Of a DNA stretch of 64,000 nucleotides, positions 1 to 8,052 are shown one piece after another. The notes below the pieces were generated by a model. It did no database searches, was not told the DNA's origin, and saw only the letters and a program-made list of their open reading frames with translations. The DNA comes from Vibrio sinaloensis DSM 21326 (GTDB lineage Bacteria > Pseudomonadota > Gammaproteobacteria > Enterobacterales > Vibrionaceae): contig NZ_AEVT01000018.1 of NCBI RefSeq assembly GCF_000189275.1, positions 124,001-188,000 on the forward strand, given 5' to 3'. Position numbers and translations under genes: made by a program. Numbering within the stretch: position 1 is the stretch's first letter; each line of letters starts with the position of its first letter.

Positions 1-2
1 TC

Positions 3-86
3 GAGCCAAAGTTAAAAGAGCAGTGCCTTAATTGGCTAACGGCTCAAAGAGAGCAAGAGCTGCAAGGTATTATTTTCACGCCGTAA
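3..86 (+). CDS. C-terminal end of an unidentified protein (cut by window edge)
   Basis: One reading frame is open from the left edge to a TAA at 84-86 and encodes 27 residues ending QELQGIIFTP. A strong terminator follows 20 bases later, which supports this frame as the real end of a gene. The piece is too short to identify the protein. It is hydrophilic with no membrane segment. Confidence is moderate for a gene end and nil for function. Confidence 0.5.
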   Translation, partial: EPKLKEQCLNWLTAQREQELQGIIFTP

Positions 87-105
87 TAGCACTAACAAAT
101 ATGAG

Positions 106-128
106 AGGGGACTGGAAGTCCCCTTTTT
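106..128 (+). terminator. Rho-independent terminator
   Basis: AGGGGACT (106-113) pairs perfectly with AGTCCCCT (117-124) around a three-base loop, and a run of T follows. It ends the partial gene at the left edge and separates it from the convergent DUF2798 gene. Confidence 0.85.
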
Positions 129-133
129 GCTTT

Positions 134-373
134 TTAAGCCTGCGAGACTGCGTTCGTGCCTGCTAACCAGTGAGACAACTTTCTAATTTGCGGTAAAACA
201 GTCAAGTTAAGGGTTAGGGCTGCCGGCCATGCTAGAAGAAAGCTATCTAGCCAAATCGCAGGCCACTCGTTATTAAAACCCAATTTATAACCAGAAATTA
301 GTCCGGACATAATGACCGCCATTGTGAAAGAAGAAAGCAGTGCAGAGATCCAAAACAGTTTGCGAGTCATCAT
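134..373 (-). CDS. DUF2798 family small membrane protein
   Basis: This 79-residue protein has two predicted membrane helices, roughly residues 6-28 and 40-62. The second half carries the WLDSFLLAWPAA pattern typical of DUF2798 proteins. The family's function is unknown to me. A purine-rich GGGAG lies just upstream of the ATG pair at 373/370, so either ATG could be used. It is divergent from the LysR gene to its right with about 80 bases between them, so it is a plausible target of that regulator. Confidence 0.75.
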   Translation of the reverse strand: MMTRKLFWISALLSSFTMAVIMSGLISGYKLGFNNEWPAIWLDSFLLAWPAALTLNLTVLPQIRKLSHWLAGTNAVSQA

Positions 374-454
374 TTTTCTCCCTAAGGGTTGTTGTTGCGT
401 CTATATTCAGGATATAACCACTCATTAATGAGAAAAATAGTCAGGTTTAGAACT

Positions 455-1348
455 ATGAATTCCATATTTGGAAACATGGACGATCTCTACTTATTCTGCT
501 GTGTTGTCGAAGAGGGCTCATTGCTAGCGGCATCGCGGAAGCTTCAACTTCCTGTGTCGACCATGTCACGCCGATTATCTGCTCTAGAATCACGTTTAAA
601 CACTCGCTTGTTGGAAAAGCAGGGTAGGGAGTTGGTTGCGACCGCTTCGGGCTTAGAGGCGTTTGAGCGCTTGCGTAGTGGCATGGAATCCGTTGAGAGT
701 GGCTTCGGTCAACTGTTGTCGCAAAGCCAGCATGTGACCGGGTCAATCAAACTCGCGCTGCCGCATAATTTCTATCGTGGATTCGTTGCCGATGTGATTG
801 AAGAGTTTCTCAGCCGTTATCCAGAAGTCAGCATTGATCTGGTTTTAAGCCAAGAGCAAGTCATACCTCAATCAGATAGGGATTTGTTGATGACCTTTGA
901 TCTGTCTGAGATGCAAGACATGATCGCTCGGCCATTGTTTGAGGCGAAACATGCTTTTTTCGCCAGTCCGGAGTACCTGAATTCAGTTGGCCGTATTGAT
1001 TCGCTTGATGACTTAATGCCTCTAAACTGGATAAGTGTTGACCATGTGGTTGATTTGCCAGTGTATGAGGGAGAGCAATTAATAGAGATTATTCACATTA
1101 AGCCCCGGCTTGTTGTCAACGATATCATGTCAGTGTGCCGGGCCGTAGAGAACGGGCTTGGGATTGCTTCCTTACCGTTAAGACATGTGCACCAAGAGAT
1201 GAATGTGGTACGTGTATTACCTCAATATCATCGTAGTGCTCGACAAGCTTACTTGGTCTATAAGCAGCGGCGGTATCAACCTAAAGCATTGACTTTATTG
1301 ATTGATGCCTTACTCGAAGGGGTGAAAAAAATGGTGCATTTGAAGTAG
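455..1348 (+). CDS. LysR-family transcriptional regulator
   Basis: The N-terminus has a LysR winged helix-turn-helix (FCCVVEEGSLLAASRKLQLP, then STMSRRLSALE), followed by a substrate-binding domain from about residue 90. The reading frame is open back to 389, but the region before 455 does not resemble a LysR N-terminus. Starts at 455 or 476 (MDDLYLF) are the realistic choices; neither has a strong ribosome site, and 476 gives the most typical LysR start. It is divergent from DUF2798 and 45 bases ahead of a YgfF-like dehydrogenase, which suggests local control of one or both. The inducer is unknown. Confidence 0.88.
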   Translation: MNSIFGNMDDLYLFCCVVEEGSLLAASRKLQLPVSTMSRRLSALESRLNTRLLEKQGRELVATASGLEAFERLRSGMESVESGFGQLLSQSQHVTGSIKLALPHNFYRGFVADVIEEFLSRYPEVSIDLVLSQEQVIPQSDRDLLMTFDLSEMQDMIARPLFEAKHAFFASPEYLNSVGRIDSLDDLMPLNWISVDHVVDLPVYEGEQLIEIIHIKPRLVVNDIMSVCRAVENGLGIASLPLRHVHQEMNVVRVLPQYHRSARQAYLVYKQRRYQPKALTLLIDALLEGVKKMVHLK

Positions 1349-1393
1349 TTTACACTGTAAAGTCGTTGGCAAAGTTAGGTTAAGGAGAGCCCA

Positions 1394-2137
1394 ATGAACA
1401 AAGTCGTTATCGTTACCGGTGGTAGTCGTGGAATTGGTGCCGCGACCAGTCTATTGCTTGCTCAACATGGGTACGCGGTCTGTGTCAACTTCCACAGTAA
1501 TGTGCAGCAGGCACAAAAGGTGGTTGAAAGCATTGAGGAGCAAGGGGGCAAAGCCTTCGCTTATCAGGCTGATGTCAGCGATGAGAAACAAGTCCAAGCC
1601 ATGTTTGTGGCAACCAGACAACGATTTGGTACAGTCAGCCACTTAGTCAACAACGCAGGGATTCTTTTTACTCAATCTGAATTGAAAGACATTGACGTTG
1701 AGCGCTTTAAGCAAGTGCTCGATACCAATGTGATCGGTTGTTTCGTTTGCTGTAAAAGCTACATCAACCAACTCGATGAAGAAGGCGCAATCCCGGGGGC
1801 TATCGTTAATGTCTCTTCCGCCGCGTCGCGAATCGGTGCACCTTTCGAATACGTGGATTATGCCGCTTCAAAAGGTGCGATGGATTCCATCACTAAGGGG
1901 TTATCACTGGAGCTCGCTGGCCGAGGTATTCGCGTCAACGGTGTGAGACCTGGCTGCATTTATACCGAAATGCACGCTGATGGTGGTGAACCGAATCGTG
2001 TCGACCGATTGGCCCCGAATCTGCCAATGCAGCGAGGAGGCACCCCTGAAGAAGTTGCGCAGTCCATCCTGTGGTTATTGTCTGAAGAGGCTTCTTACGT
2101 AACCGGGAGCTTTATTGAGCTAGCAGGTGGTCGTTAG
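1394..2137 (+). CDS. ygfF: YgfF-like short-chain dehydrogenase/reductase
   Basis: This 247-residue cytoplasmic SDR has a nucleotide-binding TGGSRGIG at residues 8-15, NNAG, the serine-containing NVSSAAS and the catalytic YAASK. The pattern RPGCIYTEMHADGGEPNRVD and the end YVTGSFIELAGG closely follow E. coli YgfF as I recall it. A GGAGAG ribosome site precedes the ATG. The family uses NAD(P)H for oxidoreduction of sugars or small alcohols, but the substrate of YgfF is not established to my knowledge. It follows the LysR gene on the same strand with a 45-base gap and may be co-transcribed. Confidence 0.88.
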   Translation: MNKVVIVTGGSRGIGAATSLLLAQHGYAVCVNFHSNVQQAQKVVESIEEQGGKAFAYQADVSDEKQVQAMFVATRQRFGTVSHLVNNAGILFTQSELKDIDVERFKQVLDTNVIGCFVCCKSYINQLDEEGAIPGAIVNVSSAASRIGAPFEYVDYAASKGAMDSITKGLSLELAGRGIRVNGVRPGCIYTEMHADGGEPNRVDRLAPNLPMQRGGTPEEVAQSILWLLSEEASYVTGSFIELAGGR

Positions 2138-2228
2138 TGCCTTAACCACGTCACGCCCGAAGCCCACAAAGTAGAAGCGGTTTATTTTGTGGGTTACACT
2201 TGAGACAGATTTGAAAGCAGAGGTAACT

Positions 2229-2387
2229 ATGTCCAATCCATCTTCTGATTCAACGGCTCGAACGAAAAAGACGTTTACGCCAAAAACAGAAAATTTCAAA
2301 GTTAGTCTAAAATATGAAGGCATGTCGCTGAAGGAAGAGAGTGAACCCCGCACGATTGCGGAACTGAAAAGGAAGTATGCGCGATAA
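2229..2387 (+). CDS. Fic antitoxin (YhfG/VbhA/FicA-like inhibitory-motif protein)
   Basis: This 52-residue protein lies directly before fic and overlaps it by 11 bases. Residues 26-31 read SLKYEG, which fits the Fic inhibitory motif [S/T]xxxE[G/N]. In class I Fic systems the glutamate of this motif reaches into the Fic active site and blocks productive ATP binding. The frame extends upstream to 2187, but the ATG at 2229 has an AGAGGT ribosome site at good distance and gives a length close to E. coli YhfG. The N-terminal 20 residues are rich in S, T and K and probably disordered. Assignment rests on the motif plus context. Confidence 0.8.
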   Translation: MSNPSSDSTARTKKTFTPKTENFKVSLKYEGMSLKEESEPRTIAELKRKYAR

Positions 2388-2973
2388 ATATGGTGTGTAT
2401 CATGATAAATACTGCTACGCAGGCAGCGATGTCTTAATCAATCTGTTGAACCTGCGCGATGCGGACGAGCTGGCTGAAGCGGAAGTGGCGTTTACGGCAG
2501 AGCGGTATCGCACCTATCAAAGTTCGATGAACACCATCGAGCAGTTTTCTTTTTCCCATCTTAAAGATCTTCACTTTTATCTCTTTCAAGACTTGTTTTC
2601 TTGGGCAGGAGAAATTCGAGAAGTGGATATATCGAAAGGCGATACCCGCTTTTGTACCGTGCCCAGAATTGAAATTGAAGGACAAAAACTGTTTACGCTT
2701 ATTCCGCCGCTTGCGGAGATTAATGAGCGCGATGTTTTGATTGAACAGATTGCCTCCCTGTTTTGCGAGATGAACTTATTGCATCCGTTTCGAGAAGGGA
2801 ATGGGCGTGTGCAGCGCTTTTTCTTTGAAGAGATGCTGTTTGTGCTTGGTTATGATCTCAACTGGCCGGTCATTACCCAGCAACAATGGATAGACGCCAA
2901 TGTTGCGGGCGTCTATCTGGATCTTGAACCCCTCAAAGCGATTTTCCGGGTGGCTATTTCAGAGCTTGACTAG
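2377..2973 (+). CDS. fic: Fic domain AMP-transferase (toxin-like)
   Basis: This 198-residue protein carries the complete Fic core motif HPFREGNGR at residues 136-144, followed by R147. These include the catalytic His136 and the glycine-rich phosphate-binding turn, so it should be able to transfer AMP from ATP to a hydroxyl of a target protein. Known bacterial Fic toxins of this class modify DNA gyrase and topoisomerase IV; the target here is unknown. The ATG lies inside the end of the antitoxin gene, so the two are translationally coupled. Its stop codon overlaps that of the convergent cupin gene. No self-inhibitory motif is evident, consistent with inhibition in trans. Confidence 0.92.
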   Translation: MRDKYGVYHDKYCYAGSDVLINLLNLRDADELAEAEVAFTAERYRTYQSSMNTIEQFSFSHLKDLHFYLFQDLFSWAGEIREVDISKGDTRFCTVPRIEIEGQKLFTLIPPLAEINERDVLIEQIASLFCEMNLLHPFREGNGRVQRFFFEEMLFVLGYDLNWPVITQQQWIDANVAGVYLDLEPLKAIFRVAISELD

Positions 2974-3629
2974 CCGTGGCCAAGTGGCAGATGGCCTGTT
3001 TTAACCCAAATAACGGTTTCTTCTTCAACATAAGGAAAGTGCTCACTCATATGCGGGCTACGTAGCCAACTGCCTTTCGGGTAGCGGCCATGCTCATCGA
3101 TAAAGCTACCCGATAAGACAAAAATTTCTTCCCCGCCAAAATGGCGATGAGGTTGAAAGCGTTCACCAGCGGGCCACTTGACCAGTGCAACGTGCTCATG
3201 TTCAAAATCATGAAGTGGCATCACTTGTAATCCGCCGATACCCGGTAACCAGTCTTGTTGTTTGGTATTGATACGTACCTGTGTTAGGTCATGGCTAGCA
3301 AACTGATTGAGCTTAACTAAGATAACGCAACCCTGCTCACTAAACGGTGCATGTTGACTGCCCGGCGGGTTGCGTAAATAGCTCCCCGCGGGGTAGTCGC
3401 CATGCTCATCGGAAAACACGCCTTCCAGCACTAAGATCTCTTCGCCGAATGGGTGAGGATGGCTGCTGAATTTAGAGCCTGGTTCGTATCGGACTATGCT
3501 CGTAGTATGGCCCGATTCTGCATCTTCTCGTTCTAATGGCTTTCTCCATACCCCCTTGGCTGGGCTGGCAATCCAATCCTGAGCATGAGTATCAATGACG
3601 ACTCGCTGGTGAAAGTTCATGTTTATCAT
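2970..3629 (-). CDS. Two-domain cupin protein (ChrR-like)
   Basis: The 219-residue protein has two tandem cupin repeats. The first contains HPHPFGEEILVLEG, the second HRHFGGEEIFVLSG; each matches the metal-binding HxH...E cupin motif and is followed by a GDYPAGSYLRNPPGS or GRYPKGSWLRSPHMS motif seen in ChrR cupins. The frame runs back to 3695, but an AGGAGG ribosome site (3636-3641) six bases from the ATG at 3629 decides the start. It sits 26 bases downstream of an SDR gene and is probably co-transcribed. No zinc-binding anti-sigma domain is present, so it is more likely an enzyme or stress cupin than an anti-sigma factor. Confidence 0.85.
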   Translation of the reverse strand: MINMNFHQRVVIDTHAQDWIASPAKGVWRKPLEREDAESGHTTSIVRYEPGSKFSSHPHPFGEEILVLEGVFSDEHGDYPAGSYLRNPPGSQHAPFSEQGCVILVKLNQFASHDLTQVRINTKQQDWLPGIGGLQVMPLHDFEHEHVALVKWPAGERFQPHRHFGGEEIFVLSGSFIDEHGRYPKGSWLRSPHMSEHFPYVEEETVIWVKTGHLPLGHG

Positions 3630-3655
3630 TTTGTACCTCCTGCCAATGATACCGT

Positions 3656-4423
3656 TTAGTTTCGGCCGGCGATCACTCCGCCATCTACATCCCAAATTGC
3701 CCCAGTGACCCAGCTTGCTTGCTCTGAAAGCAAAAAACAGATCGAGTTGGCGACATCTGTTGCGCTTCCGACTCGACCAATAGGATGAAAATCGTTAAAC
3801 CCTGCCAGTGCTTCATCAAGTTGGTTTGGTTCAATGAAAGCATTGTAAATCGGGGTTTTTACCACAGCTGGTGAGACAGCATTCACTCGAATACCGCTGT
3901 CTGCCAGCTCCATTGCTAAGTGCTGTGTCATGGCATGCAAACCTGCTTTTGCCATTGAATACGCTGAAGAGGGTGTGGCTTTGATCGCTTGCTTCGCCCA
4001 CATCGACCCTATGTTAACAATACTACCGAATTGGTGCTTGGTCATGTTTCTTGCAACAGCTTGAGTGATCATGAAGGTCGCTCTGTTTAACGCGTGGTAA
4101 CGGTCGTAATCTTGTTCACTATGCTCGATAAATGGTTTTGGGTTGAAGTAACCCGCGGCGTTGACCAGATAACCAATCGGCTCTGAACAAGCGTCCAACT
4201 CTTTAATAAACTCAGTGACAGCTGAAGGGTTGTATAAGTCGACTTGTCGAGCCTTCACTTCGCCATAAGCGGACAACTCGCTGCGCGCTTGCTCAAGTTT
4301 GTCTTTGTTGTTTCCTACAATGGTGACGCTGAGTTTATGCTTCAGTAGCTGCTTGGCAGTTTCAAATCCCATGCCGCTAGAGCCGCCGATGATAAGTGCA
4401 CGATGAGTTAGATGGTAAGTCAT
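3656..4423 (-). CDS. Short-chain dehydrogenase/reductase
   Basis: A 255-residue SDR with cofactor motif GGSSGMG near residue 13, an NAAG-type turn (LVNAAGY), SMWAKQ following the catalytic serine strand, and catalytic YSMAK. An ideal AAGGAG ribosome site precedes the ATG. It is the first gene of a probable SDR-cupin operon, divergent from an HxlR regulator. HxlR regulators commonly control reductases for quinones, aldehydes or other electrophiles; applying that here is inference. Confidence 0.87.
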   Translation of the reverse strand: MTYHLTHRALIIGGSSGMGFETAKQLLKHKLSVTIVGNNKDKLEQARSELSAYGEVKARQVDLYNPSAVTEFIKELDACSEPIGYLVNAAGYFNPKPFIEHSEQDYDRYHALNRATFMITQAVARNMTKHQFGSIVNIGSMWAKQAIKATPSSAYSMAKAGLHAMTQHLAMELADSGIRVNAVSPAVVKTPIYNAFIEPNQLDEALAGFNDFHPIGRVGSATDVANSICFLLSEQASWVTGAIWDVDGGVIAGRN

Positions 4424-4484
4424 TTTGTTCTCCTTATTTTGTTGAGCGTGCTAATATTAGGATTCATCTAACTGTATGAATAGT

Positions 4485-4519
4485 AAGTACAAATCGGTAG
4501 GGTAGGTACTTTTTGGTAC
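4485..4519. promoter_or_regulatory. Candidate HxlR operator
   Basis: The 102-base divergent region between the SDR and the HxlR gene contains three GTAC cores. AAGTAC (4485-4490) and GTACTT (4506-4511) are inverted arms, and a further GTAC at 4516-4519 ends close to the HxlR start. HxlR proteins bind as dimers to such GTAC-containing dyads. The assignment is from position and symmetry only. Confidence 0.45.
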
Positions 4520-4525
4520 ATCTTT

Positions 4526-4873
4526 ATGAATAACAAAGAAAAACTTTTTCCACGTAAGAGTGCGCCGCAAAGCAGTGCACGCATGGTGGAAGCGATTTAT
4601 GGCTGTAAATGGTCACTCACTGTGTACCAACTGTTAGCGGCGGGCATTAATCGGCCAGGAGAAATGGTGCGAAACGTTGATGGCCTATCCACTAAGGTGC
4701 TAAACCAGTGTTTAAAGCGCAATGTGGAGTTTGGCATCCTCGATAAAGTGACTTATAACGAGCTGCCGCCGAGGGTGGAATATCAGGTGACGGATTTTGG
4801 CGAGAAGTTTCTAGCGATTTTGCAGCAGTTGGAAGCGCTGCAGCATGAGATCGACCGTCACAGTGAGCACTAA
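4526..4873 (+). CDS. HxlR-family transcriptional regulator
   Basis: This 115-residue protein matches the HxlR winged-helix family: the CKWSLTVYQLL helix near residue 27, RPGEMVRNVDGLSTKVLNQCLKRN recognition region, then a PPRVEYQVTDFG wing. Cys27 occupies the position where most relatives have Gly (GGKW), so a thiol-based sensor, as in YodB-type regulators, is possible. It is divergent from the SDR-cupin operon, its likely target. A hairpin overlaps its stop codon. Confidence 0.9.
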   Translation: MNNKEKLFPRKSAPQSSARMVEAIYGCKWSLTVYQLLAAGINRPGEMVRNVDGLSTKVLNQCLKRNVEFGILDKVTYNELPPRVEYQVTDFGEKFLAILQQLEALQHEIDRHSEH

Positions 4874-4895
4874 TGTCGCCATGACATCAGTGCTC
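4865..4895. terminator. Bidirectional hairpin between convergent genes
   Basis: GAGCACT and ATGTC (4865-4877) pair with GACAT and AGTGCTC (4883-4895), with one internal mismatch and a five-base loop. It overlaps the HxlR stop codon and lies 12 bases from the stop of the convergent kinase gene. There is no good T-run on either side, so termination strength is uncertain. Confidence 0.5.
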
Positions 4896-4907
4896 TTATG
4901 TGGCAGA

Positions 4908-6155
4908 TTAACCCGCGATTAGGGCAAGGTTCTTTAAGCTTTTGTAGGCCGCTGTTTGCGTCTCTATTGGCTTACATACCGTGAGCAAATCATCTATAAA
5001 GTGCCCTAAAGCGCGCGCTTCAACCTTGCGAATACCGCGTTGCTGAGATTCGGATAAGTAGTCGTAAACCGACGCAGCTCCAAAATCGCCAAATATCATC
5101 TCACCTTGCTCATTGATCAAAACATTATGCGCGTATAGGTCGCCATGACACACTTTATTGTCGTGTAGGTGATTAAATACATCCATCATCTGGTCAACAA
5201 TCTTTTCAATCTGAGTCACCGATAAGGTGAAGCCTTGTCTAAAAACATCGCGTGTACAGGTTTGCAACGTTGGTGGCAGGCCAAGATTGAAGTAGCTCTC
5301 TGGGATAAGCTCCATCACCAAGGCAAGATGATTGTGCTCGTATACTTGAGCGATTGATTTCACAAGGTTGGGGTGATGCCCTGTTTGCAGGCAAGCTTGC
5401 AACTCATCGCAAGGGTAACCGTCACTGGTGACCTCTCCCTTGAACACTTTTACTGCAACATTAGCTGGGAAATCGAAATCGGTGTCGAGCCACTTTGCGT
5501 GAGAGATCACTCCTGATGCGCCTTGGCCTAAAACCTGATTAAGTTTGTAAGCACTGGAAGCGACTTGTGGGACACTCTCTTCAAGACTAGTCCTTTCACA
5601 GAAAGGGTTGCCTGCAAAAGCCATCCACGCCAATTTGGGGAGTTCTAGTAGCGCGGCGGGGAAGCATTCAAGCTGATTAGCAGATAGGCGTACTAGCTCT
5701 AAATTGAGCAACTGATTAAAGCTGTTTGGCAACGATTTGAGCTTGTTGCCCGCGAGTGCCAGCTTTTGTAGACGGGGGCGGTAGCCCAAAGATTCTGGTA
5801 ACTGAGCGATCTGGTTGTCAGTCAGAATTAGCCAGCGAAGCTGCTCGGGCAAAGATTCTTCTGCAACGCGAACAATTTGGTTGCTTTTAAAGCCGACCAT
5901 CTCCAGTTTCTCACAGCGACCTAATACTAGAGGTAGGTGAGTAAAGCGGTTGTTGGAAGCAAAGATTATTTTGAGTTGTTTTAATTCAGTGAGCCATTGT
6001 GGCAGTTCACTTAAAAGGTTGTTTGAAACATCGAGAATTTCCAACGTATCAACTAAAGCTAATATCTCTTGTGGTAACTCGGTTAATTGTTCAGAAAGTT
6101 GAAGGTGCTGACTGCCCGCCAGCTCTCCGCTTTTAAGTTGTTCTACTGTATGCAA
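4908..6155 (-). CDS. Leucine-rich-repeat protein kinase
   Basis: The 415-residue protein joins about seven leucine-rich repeats (residues 15-185, for example LEILDVSNNLLSELPQWL and LQKLALAGNKLKSLPNSF) to a Ser/Thr-type kinase domain (about 200-405). The kinase has a glycine loop GQGASGV, an AVKVF lysine, the catalytic loop HGDLYAHN and a GDFG metal-binding motif, so it looks active. The catalytic loop is HGD, not HRD, as in other bacterial LRR kinases. The start codon is a TTG, chosen because relatives begin with MHT-type sequence. No membrane segment is present, so it is cytoplasmic. Substrate and trigger are unknown. Confidence 0.88.
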   Translation of the reverse strand: MHTVEQLKSGELAGSQHLQLSEQLTELPQEILALVDTLEILDVSNNLLSELPQWLTELKQLKIIFASNNRFTHLPLVLGRCEKLEMVGFKSNQIVRVAEESLPEQLRWLILTDNQIAQLPESLGYRPRLQKLALAGNKLKSLPNSFNQLLNLELVRLSANQLECFPAALLELPKLAWMAFAGNPFCERTSLEESVPQVASSAYKLNQVLGQGASGVISHAKWLDTDFDFPANVAVKVFKGEVTSDGYPCDELQACLQTGHHPNLVKSIAQVYEHNHLALVMELIPESYFNLGLPPTLQTCTRDVFRQGFTLSVTQIEKIVDQMMDVFNHLHDNKVCHGDLYAHNVLINEQGEMIFGDFGAASVYDYLSESQQRGIRKVEARALGHFIDDLLTVCKPIETQTAAYKSLKNLALIAG

Positions 6156-6273
6156 ACTGACTGCCTATGAGTGCTCATGAAAAGGAAAAGAGCGCGTATT
6201 CTACGCAGGTTGGCAGTAAAAGGCGAGGTGGGCCTATCTGCACCTATCAAAAGGTGCAAATAGGTATTGGAGC

Positions 6274-6648
6274 TTATGATTGTTTGAGCCGCTGACGGTA
6301 GCTAAGCAAAGATAACAGAGCAAAAAAGGCAGGATCGCTCCACCCGAAGCCGACAAAGATCCCCGTAAATCCAGCGTAGCCCGTTATTACGACACCAAGT
6401 AGGTTAGTGACAAGCAGCGCTTTGAGTAGCTGTTGCATTGTCTCTTTGTGCTCTATTGTTCTTAGATAAAGGCTTACTGCCGCTACGCCTCCGAGAAAGA
6501 TACTTGTGTGTTGGGACAGGAAGTAAGCGTACTTATCGTTAATCTCAACGCCATACATTGGCCACATAACAGTTGGCTGAAAAAACAGTGCGAATGCAAA
6601 CACAGTGTAGATGCTGCCGTGCAAGGTTAAAAACTGTCTATTCGTCAT
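6274..6648 (-). CDS. Small four-helix membrane protein of unknown function
   Basis: A 124-residue hydrophobic protein with about four predicted membrane helices (near residues 8-27, 45-62, 75-95 and 98-117). A clear AAGGAG ribosome site precedes the ATG. It follows the YdhR-like gene by nine bases, so the two form an operon. I do not recognise the family beyond a resemblance to small DUF-type inner-membrane proteins. Confidence 0.75.
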   Translation of the reverse strand: MTNRQFLTLHGSIYTVFAFALFFQPTVMWPMYGVEINDKYAYFLSQHTSIFLGGVAAVSLYLRTIEHKETMQQLLKALLVTNLLGVVITGYAGFTGIFVGFGWSDPAFFALLSLLSYRQRLKQS

Positions 6649-6657
6649 AGCAGCTCC

Positions 6658-6963
6658 TTACAGACCAACTGGCCCACGATTGATTTCGGTTAGAGGCTGA
6701 TTGATGTCAAAAATAACACCACGTACTTCTGGCACGCCCATTTCTTTTAGTCTCGCGGCATGCATGTCTAGGTAGTTTTGTGCGCTGACCTCATCTTGGA
6801 AAAGATAGATACCACCGCCTAGCTTTTCTGATTCGTTTTCTGTCCAGATTTTCCACATCATGCCAGGTTCTTGATTAATTGACTCCGCTAGACCAACCAA
6901 TGCTTTAGACATCTCTGCGCCCATAGGGCCATGATATTGAAAATCGACTTGTAATAGTTTCAT
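6658..6963 (-). CDS. YdhR-like putative monooxygenase (antibiotic-biosynthesis-monooxygenase fold)
   Basis: This 101-residue protein begins MKLLQVDFQYHGPMG and contains GMMWKIWTENESEKLGGGIYLF, the pattern of the YdhR family, a small dimeric ferredoxin-like alpha/beta-barrel related to ABM monooxygenases. The family's substrate is not established. A GGAG site lies before the ATG. It heads a two-gene operon with a small membrane protein and is divergent from a LysR regulator. Confidence 0.85.
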   Translation of the reverse strand: MKLLQVDFQYHGPMGAEMSKALVGLAESINQEPGMMWKIWTENESEKLGGGIYLFQDEVSAQNYLDMHAARLKEMGVPEVRGVIFDINQPLTEINRGPVGL

Positions 6964-7035
6964 CCTAGTTTCTCCAATTGTTGTCTGTTGTGAACGCGCG
7001 TCGCTGTTCGATGGAGTTATTGTTGTCTATATAAA

Positions 7036-7053
7036 ATGAACAGAAAAGTTCAT
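7036..7053. promoter_or_regulatory. Candidate LysR operator
   Basis: ATGAAC (7036-7041) and GTTCAT (7048-7053) form a perfect inverted repeat with a six-base spacer in the 131-base gap between the YdhR-like operon and the LysR gene. It includes the T-N11-A dyad expected for LysR-type proteins. It is 42 bases from the LysR start, so autoregulation plus control of the divergent operon is plausible. Confidence 0.45.
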
Positions 7054-7094
7054 AATATTGTGTATTAATGTCTAAAAAACTGACAGGTTGAGTG

Positions 7095-7982
7095 ATGAGA
7101 CTGAAAAGTACGCTTGAGCAATGGGTTACGCTGAAAGAAGTGGATCGGGCGGGCAGTATTCAAGCCGCAGCTTCGGCTTTAAACAAAAGCCATACCACCT
7201 TGATTTACTCGATCAAAAAGCTTGAAGATCAACTGGGCGTTAAGCTGGTGGAGGTGAAGGGAAGACGTGCCACCGTCACAGAGCATGGTCGTTCATTGCT
7301 TCGAAGAGCGAGCAGTATGCTTGAACAGGCAAGAGATCTGGAAGACTTAAGCCAACAAATTTCAGCGGGTGTCGAGTCAGAGATTACCGTCGCAATGGAT
7401 CACCTTTGCGACCCGAGCCTGCTCTATCAACCGATGGCTGAGTATCTTAGTCAAAACAGTATCACTTCGATTCAAGTGGTAGAGACTTCGTTGTCTAAAA
7501 CGGCAGAAATGGTGACCAGCGAGCAAGCGGATATCGCCATTATTACTTTGCCGATCACCAATTACCCTGCCGAAGCTTTTTCGTTGACGAGTATGTTGCC
7601 CGTTGTTTCAAGCAAACACCCACTAGCAGGTCAGAAGCAGGTGTGTATGGCTGATTTTGCCACTCATTGCCAAATTGTCATTCGCGATCTTGGGGCGACT
7701 AATATTGATAGTAAAGAGCAAAATGTCGGTTGGTTAAAAGCGAATCAGCGGATAACCGTAGACAATTTTGATCATGCATTTCGAGCGGTGGAGCAAGGTG
7801 TCGGTTTTTGCCGTTTACCAGGGCATATCATCAAGCTAAGAAACACTGGTCAGCTTAAGGTGCTTAAAGTTGAGCACAATGAAAGATATCAAGTCCCGCT
7901 GCATATTACGCTGCCTAAGGGAGCGAAAACTGGGCCTGCCGCCGTTTGCTTTTATGATTTCTTACGGCAAGCAGTCCAATGA
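7095..7982 (+). CDS. LysR-family transcriptional regulator
   Basis: A LysR protein of 295 residues with an N-terminal helix-turn-helix (DRAGSIQAAASALNKSHTTL, then YSIKKLEDQLGVKLVE) and a C-terminal effector domain. A GTG at 7092 immediately before the ATG at 7095 could also serve; AGG at 7084-7086 favours the ATG. It is divergent from the YdhR-like operon, which is its most likely target. Confidence 0.88.
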   Translation: MRLKSTLEQWVTLKEVDRAGSIQAAASALNKSHTTLIYSIKKLEDQLGVKLVEVKGRRATVTEHGRSLLRRASSMLEQARDLEDLSQQISAGVESEITVAMDHLCDPSLLYQPMAEYLSQNSITSIQVVETSLSKTAEMVTSEQADIAIITLPITNYPAEAFSLTSMLPVVSSKHPLAGQKQVCMADFATHCQIVIRDLGATNIDSKEQNVGWLKANQRITVDNFDHAFRAVEQGVGFCRLPGHIIKLRNTGQLKVLKVEHNERYQVPLHITLPKGAKTGPAAVCFYDFLRQAVQ

Positions 7983-8052
7983 GCGTGTTGCTAAAGTGAG
8001 AAAGTTAACTGAACGAGCGAAAATTAACGAATTTGGTTGATGATAATCCTAG

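Noticed and set aside
3..86. Assigning a function to the gene cut by the left edge
   Set aside because: Only 27 residues are visible and carry no motif.
2970..3629. ChrR anti-sigma factor
   Set aside because: The protein is two cupins without the N-terminal zinc-binding anti-sigma domain, and no ECF sigma gene is adjacent.
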